Positions 30,743 through 38,903 of a DNA stretch of 54,574 nt are shown one piece after another. Every line of letters starts with the position of its first letter. Positions within the stretch are counted from its first letter, which is position 1. The stretch lies in assembly GCF_031082405.1 (NCBI RefSeq), contig NZ_JAVHJU010000010.1:1-54574 (forward strand). Direction: 5' to 3'. The notes below the pieces were generated by a model. The model did no database searches. It worked only from the letters and a program-made list of their open reading frames with translations, and was not told the DNA's origin. Both the position numbers and the translations under genes were made by a program. Origin of the DNA: Amycolatopsis sp. A133. GTDB taxonomy: Bacteria > Actinomycetota > Actinomycetes > Mycobacteriales > Pseudonocardiaceae.

Positions 30743-31840
30743 GTGATTTCCTTCATTCTCGGCACCACCGCGGAACTGATCAAAATCGCGCCCGTCTACC
30801 ACGGTATCCGCGAACGCGGGATGCGGCCGAAGATCTGGTTCACCGCCCAGCACGTCGACGAGGTCGCGGACGTCCTCGCGGACCTGGACATGCCGGCGCC
30901 GGACGTCTGGCTGGTGCCGGAGGACAAGGCCCACAACCTCGAGTCGCCGGCGCAGGTGCCCGGCTGGGCCGCGCAGGTGCTGCGCACCGCGTGGAGCCGC
31001 CGCCACGAACTGCGCGCGGCGCTGACCGAGGACGGCCGCCCGCCGCTGGTGCTGGTGCACGGCGACACGTTCACCACGCCGTACGGCTCGCTGATCGGGA
31101 AGCGGATCCTCAAGTCGCGCGTCGGGCACGTCGAGGCGGGCGCGCGGTCGGGCAGCATCCTCTCGCCGCTGCCGGAGGAGCTGAACCGCAAGATCGCGGC
31201 GAAGATCGTCGACATCCACTTCGCGCCGAGCATCCGCGAGGTCAACAACCTGCGCCACGCCCGCGGCGTTGTGGTCGACACCGAGGCGAACACGGCGATC
31301 GACGCGATGCGCCTGGCCATCAACCAGCCGCTGGACGTGCCGAACCTGCCGGAGAAGTTCGGCCTGGCCACGCTGCACCGCTTCGAGCTGGTCTCCCGCC
31401 CGGACAAGTACCGCGAGGCGCTGGAGATCCTGCGCGAGCAGAGCCGCCGGATGCCGATCCTGTATATGGCCGGCGCGCCGGAGCGCGAGAAGATCCGCTC
31501 GCTGGGCATCGGGAACATCTTCGACGACCAGTTCATCGTCCAGCCGAAGATGCGGTACCTGAAGTTCCTGCCGCTGGTGGCGCGCGCCGAGTACGTCGTC
31601 ACCGATTCCGGTGGTCTTTCGGCGGAGTGCTACTACCTCGGCCTGCCCTGCGCGGTGCACCGCGAGCGCACGGAGACGCCGCAGCACCTCGGCGAGACGG
31701 TCGTCCTGACGGAAATGCGCGGCGACAAGCTGCAGAACTTCCTCGACACCTACCAGAACCGCCGCGGCGAGTCCTGGATGGACAAGTACCACCCGTCCGA
31801 GATCGTCGTCAACACGCTCGCGCAGCTCGGCTACTGCTAG
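30743..31840 (+). CDS. Non-hydrolysing UDP-GlcNAc 2-epimerase family enzyme (WecB-like)
   Basis: The 365-residue product retains the family catalytic and binding positions: HGDTFTT (Asp), GHVEAGARSG (Glu), PEELNRK (Glu), TLHRFEL (His) and TDSGGLSAE. In WecB enzymes these convert UDP-GlcNAc to UDP-ManNAc, a donor for surface glycans. Starts at GTG 30743, divergent from the GT2-flippase genes, so the locus is bidirectional. The N terminus lacks the usual GTRPE motif (it reads GTTAELIKIAP), so the donor might differ. Confidence 0.9.
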   Translation: MISFILGTTAELIKIAPVYHGIRERGMRPKIWFTAQHVDEVADVLADLDMPAPDVWLVPEDKAHNLESPAQVPGWAAQVLRTAWSRRHELRAALTEDGRPPLVLVHGDTFTTPYGSLIGKRILKSRVGHVEAGARSGSILSPLPEELNRKIAAKIVDIHFAPSIREVNNLRHARGVVVDTEANTAIDAMRLAINQPLDVPNLPEKFGLATLHRFELVSRPDKYREALEILREQSRRMPILYMAGAPEREKIRSLGIGNIFDDQFIVQPKMRYLKFLPLVARAEYVVTDSGGLSAECYYLGLPCAVHRERTETPQHLGETVVLTEMRGDKLQNFLDTYQNRRGESWMDKYHPSEIVVNTLAQLGYC

Positions 31841-31857
31841 GTCCTTCGTCCGGGTGA

Positions 31858-31877
31858 CCTCCCGTTTCTCCGGGAGG
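31858..31877 (+). terminator. Hairpin between epimerase and glucosaminidase genes
   Basis: CCTCCCG and CGGGAGG pair across six bases, flanked by CCGG blocks that can extend the stem. It lies 18 nt after the epimerase stop and 20 nt before the next start. It could be a terminator or a leader structure. Confidence 0.4.
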
Positions 31878-31897
31878 CAGCCGGGCAAAGCATCGCC

Positions 31898-32455
31898 ATG
31901 ATCCACATCGGACTGGCGGCGCTGCTGGTGGTCAGCCCACCGCCCATCGACCAGGGCTCCATCCGCGACGCCGCGCTGGCGGCGGGCTACCAGGAGGCGT
32001 ACGTCGCCGCGGCGGGCCCGATCGCCCGCGCGATCCACGCGGCGTACGACATCCCGGCGTCGGTCACGGTGGCGCAGGCGATCCTGGAGTCGAACTGGGG
32101 CCGCAGCAAGCTGTCCACCGCCGAGCTGAACCACTTCGGCTTCAAGTGCGTGACGCCGACGAACCCGGGGCCGATCGCGCTGCGCTGCGCGCGGTACCCG
32201 ACGACGGAATGCGTACCGGCACCGTGCCACCCGGTGGACGCGTTCTTCCGCTCGTACGCGTCGATCGAGGACTCGTTCCGCGACTACGGCCGCCTGCTGA
32301 CGACGAGCGCGAACTACGCGGCGGCGCTGCCGGTGCGCACGGACCCCGACGCGTTCATCCGGGCGGTGGCGAAGAAGTACGCCACCGACCCGGAGTACGC
32401 GAACAAGGTGATCAGGCTGGTGAACCTGTACGACCTGCGCCGGTTCGACCGGTGA
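31898..32455 (+). CDS. Secreted glucosaminidase-domain peptidoglycan hydrolase
   Basis: The 185-residue product has a short N-terminal hydrophobic segment and a glucosaminidase (lysozyme-like, PF01832) domain. The catalytic glutamate is in TVAQAILESNWGRSKLS (about 55-71), followed by HFGFKC and the later YASIEDSFRDYGRLL. It would cleave the glycan backbone of peptidoglycan. Two cysteine pairs may form disulfides. Its last 44 bp overlap the convergent GT87 gene. Confidence 0.88.
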   Translation: MIHIGLAALLVVSPPPIDQGSIRDAALAAGYQEAYVAAAGPIARAIHAAYDIPASVTVAQAILESNWGRSKLSTAELNHFGFKCVTPTNPGPIALRCARYPTTECVPAPCHPVDAFFRSYASIEDSFRDYGRLLTTSANYAAALPVRTDPDAFIRAVAKKYATDPEYANKVIRLVNLYDLRRFDR

Positions 32456-33740
32456 GGAACCCGGCCGGCTCGAGCCGGCCGTCCGGGGTGGCCGGGTTGA
32501 GCCAGGCCGGGCGGACCGCCGAGAGCAGCAGCAGTCCCAGGGCCAGCGCCACGTACAGCGTGTGGGCGACGGCCTGCAGCAAGGGCGAGTAGTGCTCCGG
32601 GAGGATCACCAGGCCCACCAAGGGGACGTCCGAGCGGCCCGAGCCCACCTTCCAGGGCAGCACGAGCAGGTAGGCCACGACCAGCAGCGCCGCCGGCCAC
32701 CACGCGCGGGAGCGGAGGGCGCCGCACGCCGCCATCACGAAGAACGGGATGAACCAGACCCAGTAGTGCGTCCAGGTCCAGGGCGTCACCAGGACCATCA
32801 CCACGCCCACCACGCTCAGCGCCAGCAGTTCGCGGTTCTGGCGGTGCGCCCGCACGGCGATCCACAGGGCGGCCAGCGCGAGCACCGCGGCCACCGGGAT
32901 CCAGATCTTGCCCGGCACGTCCGCGATGTCCAGCAGGCGGGCCAGTGCGCCGCGGATCGACTGGTTCTCCGGGGACATCGCGTCGTTGTCACCCGTGATG
33001 CGCGAGGGATCCGCCAGGTTCGCCGACCAGAACGCCGCCGAGTCGCGCGGGAAGGCCACGAAGCCGGCCAGCACCGTCGCGCCGAACGTCGCCACCGCGA
33101 CACCCGCCGCCTTGAAGCGGCGCGTCACCAGCAGGTACACCACGAAGATCGCCGGGGTCAGCTTGATGCCGGCCGCCAGGCCGACGCCGGCGCCGGTCCA
33201 CCAGCGGTTGCGGCCGGTCAGGTCGACCAGCACCAGCAGGAGCAGCAGCAGGTTCACCTGGCCGGCGGTGAAGTTCATCAGCACCGGCTGCAGCGGCAGC
33301 GCGAGCGCCGAGAGGGCCGCCGTCGCCGCGACCCGGCCGTGGTCGCGCGCGTACCCCAGCTGCCCCAGCGACACCCAGACGACGACCAGCAACGAGAACA
33401 GGTTCACCAGCACGGCGAACAGCGGCAGCAGCAGCTTCGGGACCACCGTCAGCGGGACGAACACCCCGGCCGCGAACGGGGTGTACTTGAACGTGCCGCC
33501 GATCGTCGGCAGGTGCGAGACGCCCGGCTCGTACAGCGGCATCCCGGCGCGCACCGCACTGCCCGTGGCCACATAGGACTTGAAGTCCTCGAGGTAGATC
33601 CCCGTCGCCGTCCAGACCCCGGCCCACACCGTGTAGCCGGCGAAGGCCAGCAGCAGCAGCGTCCCGGACAGCACCACCCACCACAGCGGCGCCGGCAAGC
33701 TGCGCTCGACCGGCTGTTCACGGACCACGACAGTCGCCAT
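32412..33740 (-). CDS. GT87-family membrane mannosyltransferase-like protein (DUF2029)
   Basis: The 442-residue product has about 10-12 membrane helices and the GT87 pattern in the first periplasmic loop (DFKSYVATGSAVRAGMPLYE), which carries the catalytic acidic residue in relatives, and FKYTPFAAGVFVPL. Relatives transfer alpha-(1->2)-linked mannose or arabinose from polyprenyl donors to cell-envelope glycans. The C terminus is low-complexity and overlaps the convergent glucosaminidase gene. ATG 33740 is the clear start. Confidence 0.85.
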   Translation of the reverse strand: MATVVVREQPVERSLPAPLWWVVLSGTLLLLAFAGYTVWAGVWTATGIYLEDFKSYVATGSAVRAGMPLYEPGVSHLPTIGGTFKYTPFAAGVFVPLTVVPKLLLPLFAVLVNLFSLLVVVWVSLGQLGYARDHGRVAATAALSALALPLQPVLMNFTAGQVNLLLLLLVLVDLTGRNRWWTGAGVGLAAGIKLTPAIFVVYLLVTRRFKAAGVAVATFGATVLAGFVAFPRDSAAFWSANLADPSRITGDNDAMSPENQSIRGALARLLDIADVPGKIWIPVAAVLALAALWIAVRAHRQNRELLALSVVGVVMVLVTPWTWTHYWVWFIPFFVMAACGALRSRAWWPAALLVVAYLLVLPWKVGSGRSDVPLVGLVILPEHYSPLLQAVAHTLYVALALGLLLLSAVRPAWLNPATPDGRLEPAGFLTGRTGAGRTGSPA

Positions 33741-33824
33741 CTGATTTGTCCCCCTCGGCTGTGCGCGGGCCAGTGTAGTGCCCGAAACCGCCGGTTCGTC
33801 CGTCGCCCCGAAGGGCGGTGACGC

Positions 33825-34421
33825 CTAGAGCGCCCGGCGGCCCGAGAGGGCGCGGCCCAGGGTCAGCTCGTCGGCGAACTCCAGGTCACCGCCCATCGGG
33901 AGGCCCGACGCCAGCCGCGTGACCGACAGCCCCGGGAAGTCGCGCAGCATGCGGACGAGGTACGTCGCCGTGGCCTCGCCTTCGGTGTTGGGGTCCGTCG
34001 CGATGATGATCTCGCTGATGTCCGCCTCGCCGATCCGCTTGAGCAGCTCACGCATCCGCAGCTGCTCCGGGCCGATGCCCGAAAGCGGGTCGAGCGCGCC
34101 GCCGAGCACGTGGTACCGGCCCTTGAACTCGCGCGTGCGCTCGACCGCCAAGACGTCCTTCGGCTCCTCGACCACGCAGATGACCGTGAGGTCGCGGCGC
34201 TCGTCGCGGCAGATGCGGCACTTCGGGTGCTCGGAGACGTTGCCGCAGATCTCGCAGAACTGCACGCCGTCGGCGACCTTGCCGAGCACGTCCTGCAGCC
34301 GCGCGATGTCGGCCGGGTCGGTGGCCAGCAGGTGGAACGCGATCCGCTGGGCGCTCTTCGGCCCGACCCCCGGCAACCGCCCGAGCTCGTCGATCAGGTC
34401 CTGGACGACACCTTCGTACAA
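33825..34421 (-). CDS. recR: Recombination protein RecR
   Basis: The 198-residue product has the helix-hairpin-helix region [17 protein letters not shown] (about 16-32), the four-cysteine zinc finger [16 protein letters not shown] (56-71) and the Toprim domain with [10 protein letters not shown] and [15 protein letters not shown]. RecR acts with RecO and RecF in single-strand gap repair. The start is TTG at 34421, 5 nt past the ybaB stop; ybaB-recR are an operon. The dnaX gene lies nearby but is separated by an unrelated inserted block. Confidence 0.97.
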   Translation of the reverse strand: MYEGVVQDLIDELGRLPGVGPKSAQRIAFHLLATDPADIARLQDVLGKVADGVQFCEICGNVSEHPKCRICRDERRDLTVICVVEEPKDVLAVERTREFKGRYHVLGGALDPLSGIGPEQLRMRELLKRIGEADISEIIIATDPNTEGEATATYLVRMLRDFPGLSVTRLASGLPMGGDLEFADELTLGRALSGRRAL

Positions 34422-34426
34422 GTTCG

Positions 34427-34786
34427 TCAGCCGCCGAAGCCGAGGCTGCCGAGGTCCGGCATGCCGCCACCGCCGCCGAGCCCGCCGGCCAGCGGGCCGA
34501 GCTTCTGCTCGGTGAGCTTCTGGGCGCTCGCCGACGCGTCGCGGACCGCCGCGACGATCAGGTCGGACAGCGTCTCGACGTCGTCCGGGTCGACGACCTT
34601 CGGGTCGATCTGGAGGCTCTTCAGCTGGCTGTCACCGGAGACGGTCGCGGTGACCAGCCCGCCACCGGCACTGCCGGTGACCTCGGTGTTGGCGAGCTCT
34701 TCCTGGGCCTCGACGAGCTTCTGCTGCATCTGCTGCGCCTGCTGCATCAGCTGGGAAATGTCGAAGCCGCCGCCGGGTTGCACCAT
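34427..34786 (-). CDS. YbaB/EbfC-family nucleoid-associated protein
   Basis: The 119-residue product has the helical N terminus ([25 protein letters not shown], broken for length: [13 protein letters not shown] then [12 protein letters not shown]) and the [20 protein letters not shown] sheet region, then a Gly-rich tail ([19 protein letters not shown]). EbfC proteins bind DNA and influence nucleoid structure; the gene is conserved upstream of recR. Confidence 0.95.
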   Translation of the reverse strand: MVQPGGGFDISQLMQQAQQMQQKLVEAQEELANTEVTGSAGGGLVTATVSGDSQLKSLQIDPKVVDPDDVETLSDLIVAAVRDASASAQKLTEQKLGPLAGGLGGGGGMPDLGSLGFGG

Positions 34787-34873
34787 GATCGCACTCGGTC
34801 CTCTCTGCACGCCTGTGTCCCCACCAGGGTAGTCGCGCCACGCGAGGTGGCGGGCTGTGGCACCGTGGTCGCC

Positions 34874-35713
34874 GTGCGACGCGTGATTGCTCCCCTGCTG
34901 CTGGCCGGTGCCCTGCTGCTCACCGGCTGCTCGGACGACGCTCCGGCGGCGCCCGCGCCCGCTCCGGTGGTCACGCCGACGGCGTCTCCGACACCTTCGC
35001 CGACTCCTTCGCCCTCGCCGTCGCCTTCGCCTTCTTCGTCGCCTCCGTCCGTCACGCCGGCGGCCGGGAAGGTCGTCGTACTCGATCCCGGGCACAACGG
35101 CGGGAACGGTGCCCACCCGGCGGAGATCAACCGCCCGGTCCCGGCCGGGCGCGGGCAGACCAAGCCGTGCAACACCACCGGCACCGCGACCAACGCCGGC
35201 TACCCCGAGCACGCCTTCACCTTCGACGTCGCCCAGCGAGTCGGGAAAGCGCTGGCGGACAAGGGAATCCGCGTCGTCTACACGCGAGCGAACGACACCG
35301 GCGTCGGCCCCTGCGTCGACCGCCGGGCGGCGATCGGCAACGAGGCCGGCGCCGACGCGGTCGTCTCCATCCACGCCGACGGCTCGACCGCGGCCGGAGC
35401 GAACGGCTTCCACGTCGCGTATTCGTCACCGCCGCTGAACGCCGCACAGGGCCCACCTTCGACGCGGTTGGCGCAGACGTTGCGCGACACGATGCGCACG
35501 AGCGGCTTCAGCGCGGCGAACTACATCGGCACGAACGGCCTTTCGGCCCGCGCGGACCTGGCCGGCCTCAACCTCTCGACGCGCCCGGCCGCGCTGGTGG
35601 AGTGCGGCAACATGCGCAACGCGACCGAGGCGGCCCGCATGACGAGCGCGGCGGGGCGCCAGGAGTTCGCTGCGGCCATCGCCGCGGCGATCGAGGCCTA
35701 CCTGGCCTCCTGA
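34874..35713 (+). CDS. N-acetylmuramoyl-L-alanine amidase lipoprotein
   Basis: The 279-residue product has a lipoprotein signal with LLTGC (Cys about 19), then a Pro/Ser/Thr-rich linker of about 40 residues (SPTP and SPSP runs), then an Amidase_3 domain. The zinc ligands are visible: DPGHNGG (His), YPEHAF (Glu) and SIHADG (His), and VECGNMRN near the end supplies the catalytic glutamate. It would cleave the amide bond between MurNAc and the stem peptide. GTG 34874 was chosen; a GTG three codons earlier is possible. The stop overlaps the convergent HxlR gene by 16 bp. Confidence 0.93.
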   Translation: MRRVIAPLLLAGALLLTGCSDDAPAAPAPAPVVTPTASPTPSPTPSPSPSPSPSSSPPSVTPAAGKVVVLDPGHNGGNGAHPAEINRPVPAGRGQTKPCNTTGTATNAGYPEHAFTFDVAQRVGKALADKGIRVVYTRANDTGVGPCVDRRAAIGNEAGADAVVSIHADGSTAAGANGFHVAYSSPPLNAAQGPPSTRLAQTLRDTMRTSGFSAANYIGTNGLSARADLAGLNLSTRPAALVECGNMRNATEAARMTSAAGRQEFAAAIAAAIEAYLAS

Positions 35714-36051
35714 GCCTCGAGGACGGCCTCGCCGTGCTGCGTCGCCCACTTCGTGAGGATGCCGATCGGCTCGACGAGCGTCCGGCCGAGCTCGGTCAGG
35801 CAGTACTCGACGCGCGGCGGCGCTTCGGCGTACGCGCGGCGGTCGACCAGGCCGTAGCCCTGGAGTTTGCGCAGCGTCTGGGTGAGGACCTTGCGGGAGA
35901 TGCCGCCGATGAGGCCGACCAGCTCGCCGTGCCGCCGCGGGCCGCGGCTGAGCGCGAACACGACGACGACCGCCCACTTGTCGGCGATCATCTCGATCGC
36001 CAGCCGGGCCGGGCAGTCGGCGAGGAAGACGTCGCCGGAGAAGTCACCCAT
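35698..36051 (-). CDS. HxlR-family transcriptional regulator
   Basis: The 117-residue product has the HxlR winged helix: CPARLAIEMIADKWAVVVVFAL (about 13-34, Cys14 is a typical redox-sensing position), HGELVGLIGGISRKVLTQTL and LVDRRAYAEAPPRVEYCLTE. It is divergent from the flavin-binding protein gene with two GGTACC half-sites between. Its end overlaps the amidase gene. Confidence 0.92.
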   Translation of the reverse strand: MGDFSGDVFLADCPARLAIEMIADKWAVVVVFALSRGPRRHGELVGLIGGISRKVLTQTLRKLQGYGLVDRRAYAEAPPRVEYCLTELGRTLVEPIGILTKWATQHGEAVLEAQEAR

Positions 36052-36060
36052 GGGAACAAA

Positions 36061-36076
36061 GGTACCGAGCGGTACC
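36061..36076. promoter_or_regulatory. Paired GGTACC operator between HxlR and PPOX genes
   Basis: GGTACC-GAGC-GGTACC lies 9 nt from the HxlR start and 25 nt before the PPOX ATG. HxlR-type dimers commonly bind GTAC-containing repeats in such divergent regions. It predicts joint control of both genes. Confidence 0.6.
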
Positions 36077-36100
36077 TGTCGGGTTCCTAGTCTCGGAGGC

Positions 36101-36532
36101 ATGGAACTTCCCGAAAGCTGCCACCGCCTGTTCGAGCGGCCGTTCAACGCCGTGCTGACGACCGTCGACCCGGACGGCTCGCCACAGACCTCGATGGTCT
36201 GGGCCAGCCGGGAGGGCGACGAGATCGTGATGGGCATGGAAGGCCGCCGTCCCAAGGTGCGCAACATCCGGCGCGACCCGCGCGTCACGGTGCTGATCGA
36301 GGACCACGACGAGCGCGACGCGCGCGGGCTGCCGCAGTACCTGCTGGTCCGGGGCACCGCCCGGGTGATCGGGCCGGACATCGCCGACGAGTTCACGGCG
36401 CTGATGGACCGGCAGGCCCGGCGCTACCTCGGCGTGGAGAAGTACGAGCTGGGCAACCAGGGCTCCCCGACGGCCGTGATCGTGCGGATCACGGCCGGCC
36501 GCGTCACGGGCATCGGCCCCTGGGCGTCCTGA
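36101..36532 (+). CDS. PPOX-class (F420/FMN-dependent) flavin/deazaflavin oxidoreductase
   Basis: The 143-residue product is of the pyridoxamine-phosphate-oxidase-like split-barrel family. It has LTTVDPDGSPQTSMVWA (about 19-35), the GRRPKVRNIRRDPRVTVLIED strand-helix (about 48-68) and LVRGTARVI. Actinobacterial members use F420 or FMN to reduce small electrophiles. It is divergent from an HxlR regulator, a common pairing. It ends just before a multi-stem hairpin. Confidence 0.9.
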   Translation: MELPESCHRLFERPFNAVLTTVDPDGSPQTSMVWASREGDEIVMGMEGRRPKVRNIRRDPRVTVLIEDHDERDARGLPQYLLVRGTARVIGPDIADEFTALMDRQARRYLGVEKYELGNQGSPTAVIVRITAGRVTGIGPWAS

Positions 36533-36545
36533 CCGGTCCCGAAGG

Positions 36546-36605
36546 GTCGGCTCGCGTCCGTGGAGCGTCGGCTCGCCAGCCGACCGTCCGCGTACGTGAG
36601 CCGAC
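36546..36605. terminator. Nested hairpin between PPOX and dnaX genes
   Basis: An inner stem GTCGGCT/AGCCGAC (36567-36584) sits inside an outer stem GTCGGCTC/GAGCCGAC (36546-36605). It lies in the 81-bp gap between convergent genes and probably terminates both. Confidence 0.5.
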
Positions 36606-36613
36606 TCTCCGGG

Positions 36614-38806
36614 TCAGTCGAGGGGGCGGGCGCCGAGGTGCTCCGAGAGGAGTTTGCGGGCCAGCTCGTCCGGGTCCTTGTCCGGTGGGGGCGGGGGTGG
36701 CGGCGGGGCCGGGCTGGCGTCCTCGTTGTAGAGGTCCTCGTCGTCCTCGTCGGAGGGTTCCGGGGGCAGCGGGATGTCCGGTTCGGTCGTCGTGACCTTG
36801 GGCCGCGCCGGTGCCGGCGGCGGGGTCGCCGGGCGGGCGGGCGGCGCGGCGGCCGGTGCGGCGGGCGGTGCGGCCGCCGACTGGCGGGTGAACGACCGTT
36901 CCGGCGCGGGTGCCGCCTGCTGCGGACGCGCGGCGGGCGTCGCCGGGGCGTTGCCGTGGACGCAGCGGACCTGCCAGTCGCCGCCCAGGACGTCGGTCAG
37001 GGCGCCGGCGATCTTGCGGGCGTTGTCCTGATCGGACAGGCGGCGGGCCAGCGGCTCGGACTTGTGGGTCAGCGTCAGGGCGTTGCCCTCGACGCTCGCC
37101 ACCGTGGCCTGCGTCAGCATCGCCTCGATGCTGCGGCCGCCGGTGAACTTGCGCAGCGCGGTCATCAGCTGCGGCCAGATGTTCCGGATCCCGGCCGCGT
37201 CCATCCCGCCCGGCGTCGTGGCCGCGGCGGGCGCGGCTTCCGGCGCGGGGGCGGCGGCCGCGGGGGCGGGCGGGCCGCCACCGGGGGTCCGCACCGCACC
37301 CCAGCCGCCGTCGGACGGCGGGGTCGCGGGTGCAGCGGCAGCCGGAGCGGGCGTGCCGCCACCGGGCGTCCGCGGGCTTCCCCACCCGCTGTCCGCAGCC
37401 TGCGCGGGTGTGCCGGCCCGGCCGTCGTCCGCGGCCCCGTCGGCCGGCGGGGCCGTCGAAGCCGCGGCTGCCGGAGCCGGCGGACGCGCGGGTTCGGCGG
37501 CCGGGCGCGCGGGCGGCTTGACCGGCTCCGGCACCGGTGCCGGGCCCGCCGACGACGCCCGCTGCGAAGGCCTCGAAAACTCGCGGTCCGACGCCGCACG
37601 CACCGGCGGCTCCACGCCGCCCTCGGCGGGCGCGCCGCCTCCGCCGGCCAGCGTCGCCCGGCGCTCCAGCCGCTCGATCCGGGCCAGCAGCGCCTTTTCC
37701 GCGTCGGTCACCGAAGGCAGCAGCATCCGTGCGCACAGCAGCTCGAGCACGAGCCGGGGCGACGTCGCACCCCGCATCTCCAGAAGTCCATTGTGGACGA
37801 TGTCGGAGTAGCGCGAGAGGGTGCCGAGGCCGATCCGCTCGGCCTGCGCGACCATCCGCGACAGCTCCTCCTCCGGCGCGGACACCAGCCCGCCCGCGGA
37901 CTCGGGCACGGCGCGCAGCAGCACCAGGTCGCGCAGCCGGTCGAGCAGGTCGGTCGCGAAGCGGCGCGGGTCGTGGCCGGCCTCGGTGAGCTTCTCGACC
38001 GTGCCGAACACCGTCGCGGCGTCCTCGGTCGACAGGGCGTCGACCATGTCGTCGATCAGCGCGACGTCGGTGACGCCCAGCAGCGAGACGGCCCGCGAGT
38101 ACGAGACGCCTTCCGGGCCGGCCCCGGCGAGCAGCTGGTCGAGCACCGACTGCGTGTCCCGCGCCGACCCGCCGCCCGCGCGGATGACCAGCGGGTACAC
38201 CGCCGGTTCGACCTCGACGCCCTCGGCCGCGATGTTGCGCTCCAGCAGGCTGCGCATCGAGCTCGGCGGGATCAGCCGGAACGGGTAGTGGTGCGTGCGC
38301 GAGCGGATGGTGGTGAGCACCTTCTCCGGCTCGGTGGTGGCGAAGATGAAGATGACGTGTTCCGGCGGCTCTTCCACGATCTTCAGCAGGGCGTTGAAGC
38401 CCTGCGTGGTGACCATGTGCGCCTCGTCGATGATGAACACGCGGTAGCGCGACTCGGCCGGGGCGTAGAACGCCTTGTCGCGCAGCTCGCGGGCGTCGTC
38501 GACACCACCGTGGCTGGCGGCGTCGAGTTCCGTGACGTCGACGCTGCCCGGCCCCTCCGGCGCCAGGGCCTTGCACGAGTTGCACTCGCCGCACGGATCC
38601 GGCGTCGGCCCCTTGGCGCAGTTCAGCGAGCGCGCCATGATGCGCGCGCTGGACGTCTTGCCGCAGCCGCGGGGACCGGAGAAGAGGTAGGCGTGGTTGA
38701 TCCGCCCGGCGGACAACGCCGTGCGGAGGGGTTCGGTCACATGCTCCTGACCGACGACCTCGGCGAAGGTCGCCGGACGGTACTTGCGGTACAGCGCTAG
38801 AGCCAC
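36614..38806 (-). CDS. dnaX: DNA polymerase III subunit gamma/tau
   Basis: The 730-residue product is the clamp-loader ATPase. Motifs are GPRGCGKTSSARIMA (Walker A, about 44-58), a zinc-binding cluster of four Cys (CAKGPTPDPCGECNSC), VFIIDEAHM (Walker B) and a sensor-1 ATT block. From about residue 390 the chain is a Pro/Ala-rich linker with two copies of GWG-RTPGGG-PAPAAA, then a tau-type C-terminal domain. Length is at the upper end for actinobacteria. GTG 38806 is the standard start. No programmed frameshift motif (A-run) is seen, as usual in this phylum. Confidence 0.96.
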   Translation of the reverse strand: MALALYRKYRPATFAEVVGQEHVTEPLRTALSAGRINHAYLFSGPRGCGKTSSARIMARSLNCAKGPTPDPCGECNSCKALAPEGPGSVDVTELDAASHGGVDDARELRDKAFYAPAESRYRVFIIDEAHMVTTQGFNALLKIVEEPPEHVIFIFATTEPEKVLTTIRSRTHHYPFRLIPPSSMRSLLERNIAAEGVEVEPAVYPLVIRAGGGSARDTQSVLDQLLAGAGPEGVSYSRAVSLLGVTDVALIDDMVDALSTEDAATVFGTVEKLTEAGHDPRRFATDLLDRLRDLVLLRAVPESAGGLVSAPEEELSRMVAQAERIGLGTLSRYSDIVHNGLLEMRGATSPRLVLELLCARMLLPSVTDAEKALLARIERLERRATLAGGGGAPAEGGVEPPVRAASDREFSRPSQRASSAGPAPVPEPVKPPARPAAEPARPPAPAAAASTAPPADGAADDGRAGTPAQAADSGWGSPRTPGGGTPAPAAAAPATPPSDGGWGAVRTPGGGPPAPAAAAPAPEAAPAAATTPGGMDAAGIRNIWPQLMTALRKFTGGRSIEAMLTQATVASVEGNALTLTHKSEPLARRLSDQDNARKIAGALTDVLGGDWQVRCVHGNAPATPAARPQQAAPAPERSFTRQSAAAPPAAPAAAPPARPATPPPAPARPKVTTTEPDIPLPPEPSDEDDEDLYNEDASPAPPPPPPPPDKDPDELARKLLSEHLGARPLD

Positions 38807-38903
38807 GCCCGTGAATCTACCGCGACGCGAAGCGTCTCCGTTGAGGGCGGTGGCGGGGGCATGGATGGAGTACCGGGCACGTCCGACAACCTTCGCCGTG
38901 CGG

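Noticed and set aside
31841..31897. c-di-AMP (ydaO-type) riboswitch before the glucosaminidase gene
   Set aside because: The gap is only 57 nt and has just one simple hairpin, too short for that riboswitch.
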